Positions 4,783 to 7,236 of a DNA stretch of 7,236 bases are shown here, one piece after another; the first letter of the stretch is position 1, and every line of letters begins with the position of its first letter. This DNA is from Anaerolineae bacterium (lineage in GTDB: Bacteria; Chloroflexota; Anaerolineae; B4-G1). The position numbers were made by a program, and so were the translations under genes. The notes below the pieces were generated by a model that searched no databases, was not told the origin of the DNA, and worked only from the letters and a program-made list of their open reading frames with translations. The DNA is taken from the NCBI GenBank assembly GCA_030612185.1, contig JAUWOI010000218.1, forward strand, positions 1-7,236, in the 5' to 3' direction.

Positions 4783-5970
4783 ATGAAACGGTATGGACGG
4801 ATCACCGGATGGGGCAAATCTGTGCCCGAGCGTATCCTCACCAATCACGACCTGGAACAGATGGTGGATACTTCCGACGAATGGATCGTCACGCGCACGG
4901 GCATCCGCGAGCGACACATCGCCGGGCCGGGCGAGACGACGGCCACGATGTCGGTCGAGGCCTGCCGGAAGGCACTGGCGCAGGCGGAAGTGGCCCCCGA
5001 AGCAGTTGACCTGATCATCATCGCCACCTCGACGCCCGATTACCTCTGCCCGCCGGTTTCCAGCATGGTGCAGGATCAACTGGGCGCGACCAGGGCAGCG
5101 GCCTTCACACTGGCGGCCGGCTGCACTGGCTTCGTCTATGGCCTGGTGACGGCCAACCAGTTCATCGAGACCGGCCTCTACGAAAAGGTGCTAGTGGTCG
5201 GGGTCGAGATGCTCTCACCATTCGTGGACTGGACAGACCGCACCACGTGTGTGCTCTTCGGCGACGGCGGGGCGGCGGTGCTGGTGGAGGCAAGCGACGT
5301 GCCCACGGGGATCTTAAGTTGCGAACTCGGTTCTGACGGCAGCGATTGGGATGCGCTCTACTACCCCGGCGGGGGCTGCGCCAATCCCTTCAGCGAGGAG
5401 GTGCTGCGTAACCGCGAGCACTACCTGCGCATGGATGGCCGGCGCATCTTCAAGTTCGCCACTCGCAAGATGACTGATGCGGTGATCAACGTCGTGCGGG
5501 ACAGCGACCTGACCTGGGATGACATCGAACTGATCATCCCCCACCAAGCCAACTCCCGCATCATCGAACTGGCGAGACGCCGGCTGAAGGTCGCCCCTGA
5601 GAAGATGATGGTCAACCTTGACCGCTACGGCAACACGTCGGCGGCCTCAATCCCGCTGGCACTATGCGATGCGTTGGAAGAGGGCCGCTTGAAGTCGGAT
5701 GATCACGTAGTGCTGGTCGGCTTCGGTGCCGGGCTGACCTGGGCGGCGGCGGTGCTGCACTGGCAGCCGGAACGGGTGGAGGAGAAACCCATCCGCGTAG
5801 AGGATTGGCCACTGCTATCGAACCTGTTTCAACCAGTCACGCGGCCAGTCACACGAGTGCGGAATATTGTGTGGAGCACACAGGTGGCTGCCCGCGCACG
5901 GCTGCAGGACATGAGACTGGCAGCGATGGTGCCGATCAACCAGTGGCAGCGGCGTCTGAAGCGCAGATAG
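4783..5970 (+). CDS. fabH: 3-oxoacyl-[acyl-carrier-protein] synthase III family protein (FabH-like) with a C-terminal extension
   Basis: This 395-residue thiolase-fold condensing enzyme starts fatty acid synthesis by joining an acyl-CoA primer to malonyl-ACP. The catalytic triad is visible: Cys114 in AAGCTGFVYG, His254 in PHQANSRI and Asn284 in GNTSAASIP. Other family marks are DTSDEWIVTRTGIRER (29-44), IATSTPDYLCPP (80-91), the LFGDGGAAVL strand (158-167) and the closing GFGAGLTWAAAVL (313-325). FabH normally ends about there, at 310-335 residues. Here about 68 more residues follow (328-395), rich in Arg and Trp and ending in QWQRRLKRR. GAGGAGGG (4768-4775) lies 7 bases before the ATG. No acpP, fabD, fabG or fabF is next to it, so it stands alone and could equally start a special lipid or make a ketone-type product. 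A terminator follows directly. Confidence 0.88.
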   Translation: MKRYGRITGWGKSVPERILTNHDLEQMVDTSDEWIVTRTGIRERHIAGPGETTATMSVEACRKALAQAEVAPEAVDLIIIATSTPDYLCPPVSSMVQDQLGATRAAAFTLAAGCTGFVYGLVTANQFIETGLYEKVLVVGVEMLSPFVDWTDRTTCVLFGDGGAAVLVEASDVPTGILSCELGSDGSDWDALYYPGGGCANPFSEEVLRNREHYLRMDGRRIFKFATRKMTDAVINVVRDSDLTWDDIELIIPHQANSRIIELARRRLKVAPEKMMVNLDRYGNTSAASIPLALCDALEEGRLKSDDHVVLVGFGAGLTWAAAVLHWQPERVEEKPIRVEDWPLLSNLFQPVTRPVTRVRNIVWSTQVAARARLQDMRLAAMVPINQWQRRLKRR

Positions 5971-5980
5971 CCGTTGCCCA

Positions 5981-6005
5981 AGCACCGCCGTGAACAGGCG
6001 GTGTT
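5981..6005 (+). other. Stem-loop just after fabH
   Basis: CACCGCC (5983-5989) pairs perfectly with GGCGGTG (5997-6003) around a 7-base loop. Two further pairs (A-T and a G-T wobble) are possible outside. It has no T-run of its own and begins 11 bases after the fabH stop codon. It may protect the 3' end of the message or support the terminator that follows. Confidence 0.5.
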
Positions 6006-6019
6006 AGGCTGATGTCATT

Positions 6020-6061
6020 GGCGCTGCGTGGGGATACTCCCCATGCAGCGCCTCGTTTTTT
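6020..6061 (+). terminator. Strong intrinsic terminator of fabH
   Basis: A 15-bp stem (6020-6034 with 6038-6052) contains one G-T wobble and a 3-base loop (TAC), and is followed by TCG and six T (6056-6061). The stem is GC-rich (GGCGCTGC/GCAGCGCC). There is no matching A-run on the left, so it should work only for plus-strand transcription and not for the converging phosphatase gene. Confidence 0.9.
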
Positions 6062-6119
6062 CGGCCTGCCACCTCAGACCCCCGAGGTTTTAGGCGAGCG
6101 CTGTGTCAGAGAACCGCGT

Positions 6120-6139
6120 GTTCAGATTCGTTCAGATTC
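6120..6139. repeat. Perfect 10-bp tandem duplication at the 3' end of the phosphatase gene
   Basis: GTTCAGATTC occurs twice in a row (6120-6129, 6130-6139). On the minus strand the pair encodes the C-terminal S-E-S-E-R-I and supplies the TGA. Because 10 is not a multiple of three, the second copy is read in another frame and creates the stop. With one copy the chain would end S-E-H-A-V-L instead. Confidence 0.8.
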
Positions 6140-6757
6140 AGAGAGGCCCTGCAGGTGACAGGTGTCGTTCAGCAGGACGATGGTGAAGGTGCCGTCATCC
6201 TCCGCGTCGAAGACGTTCACCGCGCAGGTCTCCTGCCGCAGCCGCCAGAAACGGTCGTTGCCCCACCCCAGCACGGCGCAGAGCAGGACGCGGTTGGCGA
6301 CGGTGTGGGAGACCAACGCGACGGCCTGCTCCGGGTGGCGGGCGATCACCTCATCCAGCGCGGCCACGATCCGGCCCCGCACGTCGTCGAGACCCTCCCC
6401 GCCGGGGAAGTGCACTGTGTGAGGGACCTCATCCCAGGCTCGGTAGACCGCCGGGTAACACTGTGCCGCTTCGTCCAGTGAGAGCCCCTGAAACTCGCCG
6501 AAGTTTATGTCCAACAACCCCTCCAGCGGGTGAGCGGTCAGGCCGTGGGCGCGAGCGATGGCCTCGGCGGTCTGCGTCGCGCGGCGCAAAGGGCTGGCGT
6601 AGACGGCGACGACCGGCCAGCGGGCGGCCAGGTAACGCCCGGTCGCCTGCGCCTGCTGCAGCCCAAACTCATCCAATTCTACGTCGGCCTGGCCCCGGAA
6701 GCGCACCTCCCGGTTCCAGGCCGTCTGGCCATGACGTACTAACACAATGCGTGTCAT
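6122..6757 (-). CDS. Histidine phosphatase family protein (phosphoglycerate mutase-like)
   Basis: This 211-residue soluble enzyme belongs to the branch-2-like 'RHG' phosphatases that work through a phosphohistidine. The RHG motif is at 8-10, giving nucleophile His9 and Arg8. The second conserved Arg lies in SPLRRATQTA (R58 or R59). The acidic position in 'LxEIxFGEWEG' is here Asp83 (LLDINFGEFQG), and the second catalytic His is His151 in LVSHTVANR. The length is normal for the family (about 200-220). Members include cofactor-dependent mutases, broad phosphatases (PhoE), CobC alpha-ribazole phosphatase and glucosyl-3-phosphoglycerate phosphatase; the sequence alone does not decide among them. 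AAGGAGGAG lies 9-11 bases before the ATG. malQ ends 45 bases upstream on the same strand, so they are probably co-transcribed, which weakly favours a sugar-phosphate substrate. The extreme C-terminus is shaped by a 10-bp duplication. Confidence 0.9.
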   Translation of the reverse strand: MTRIVLVRHGQTAWNREVRFRGQADVELDEFGLQQAQATGRYLAARWPVVAVYASPLRRATQTAEAIARAHGLTAHPLEGLLDINFGEFQGLSLDEAAQCYPAVYRAWDEVPHTVHFPGGEGLDDVRGRIVAALDEVIARHPEQAVALVSHTVANRVLLCAVLGWGNDRFWRLRQETCAVNVFDAEDDGTFTIVLLNDTCHLQGLSESERI

Positions 6758-6802
6758 TTGGTCGTTCTCCTCCTTGCGTCGCTTTGGCAGACAATGAGCC
6801 GC

Positions 6803-7236
6803 TCAGCCCATCCGCCCGTAAATCGCAGTCAGTTCCAGGAGCCGCGCTGCGACCTCATCGGTCAGCACGCCCGGTAAAAGACGCCAGCACCAGTTAGGCG
6901 CGCCGACGGTGCTGGGCGTGTTCATCCGCGCTTCATGCCCCAGGCTCAGCAGGTCTTGAACGGTGGTGATGGCCGTGTTGGCAACCGTTGCCCACGCCAG
7001 CCGGATCAGGTCCCAGGCAACGTCCGAGCCGTCGCGGCCCAGATACTTGCGGGCGTAGTCCCGCTCCGCTTCTGTGGAGGTGACCTGGTACCAGCCAACG
7101 GTCGTGTCGTTGTCGTGGGTGCCGGTATACACCATACAGTCACGGGTGAAATTGTGGGGCAGGAAGGGATCGGCCGGGCCCCCCCCGAAAGCGAACTGGA
7201 GCACCTTCATGCCGGGGTAGCCGAACTCGGCCTGCA
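6803..7236 (-). CDS. malQ: 4-alpha-glucanotransferase (amylomaltase, GH77), C-terminal part; runs off the right edge
   Basis: The last 143 residues of the protein are present. The frame is open to the right edge, so the Met at complement 7208-7210 is internal (the residues before it read QAEFGYPG). The enzyme moves glucan chains between maltodextrins in the cytoplasm, in glycogen or maltose use. The fragment shows FGYPGMKVLQFAFGGGP, FLPHNF, then YTGTHDNDTTVGWY, whose HDN carries the third catalytic carboxylate of GH77. It continues with AITTVQDLLSLGHEARMNTP and the closing NWCWRL…RLLELTAIYGR, all typical. The nucleophile Asp and acid/base Glu of the family lie beyond the edge. A full enzyme has about 500 residues. 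NWCWRL instead of the usual NWRWRL is a small departure. The histidine phosphatase gene follows 45 bases downstream. Confidence 0.93.
   Translation of the reverse strand, partial: QAEFGYPGMKVLQFAFGGGPADPFLPHNFTRDCMVYTGTHDNDTTVGWYQVTSTEAERDYARKYLGRDGSDVAWDLIRLAWATVANTAITTVQDLLSLGHEARMNTPSTVGAPNWCWRLLPGVLTDEVAARLLELTAIYGRMG

Noticed and set aside
6122..6757. Calling the phosphatase CobC (B12 synthesis) because a B12 enzyme is in the window
   Set aside because: The two genes are more than 5 kb apart in different operons, no other cobalamin genes are present, and the motifs do not distinguish CobC from other family members.

Overview
This window most likely comes from a bacterium of the Chloroflexota (Anaerolineae or Chloroflexia type). 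The support is moderate. It rests on the short motif IYLPVILR in a large secreted-type protein with DUF11 repeats, which from memory recurs in extracellular proteins of that phylum. A Pro/Thr-rich membrane-anchored protein, a separate small B12-binding mutase subunit followed by meaB, and GC-rich housekeeping flanks also fit. No rRNA, tRNA or marker gene is present to settle it.

Layout. (1) Positions 1-461, minus strand: the B12-binding subunit of methylmalonyl-CoA mutase, followed after one base by the first 20 codons of meaB, which runs off the left edge. A good promoter (TATAAT, 17-bp spacer, TTTCCA) precedes the pair, and four CATTG direct repeats lie just upstream of its -35 box. (2) Positions 584-758, plus strand: a frameshifted remnant of the C-terminal domain of an acyl-CoA synthetase. 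(3) Positions 780-4326, minus strand: three genes for envelope proteins. In transcription order they are a 170-residue three-helix membrane protein, a 178-residue anchored Thr/Pro tail, and a 727-residue anchored multi-domain surface protein. This block is visibly less GC-rich than both flanks and looks like accessory DNA. (4) Positions 4327-4782: a long intergenic stretch with a small hairpin, a 7-bp tandem repeat array and a possible -10 box. (5) Positions 4783-5970, plus strand: a FabH-type 3-oxoacyl-ACP synthase III with an intact catalytic triad and an extra basic tail of about 68 residues, followed by a strong intrinsic terminator. (6) Positions 6122-7236, minus strand: the C-terminal part of 4-alpha-glucanotransferase (malQ), then a histidine phosphatase 45 bases downstream, probably one operon converging on fabH.

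How the genes work together. MeaB is the G-protein chaperone that protects and reloads the B12 mutase, so the left pair is a functional unit in propionyl-CoA/methylmalonyl-CoA metabolism. The three envelope genes are probably co-transcribed, but their role is unknown. fabH and malQ-phosphatase are ordinary metabolic genes with no visible link to the island. I see no defence system, CRISPR array, transposase or other clearly new system. The most notable items are the acyl-CoA synthetase scar, the short heptad-like repeats beside two gene starts, and the envelope-protein island.
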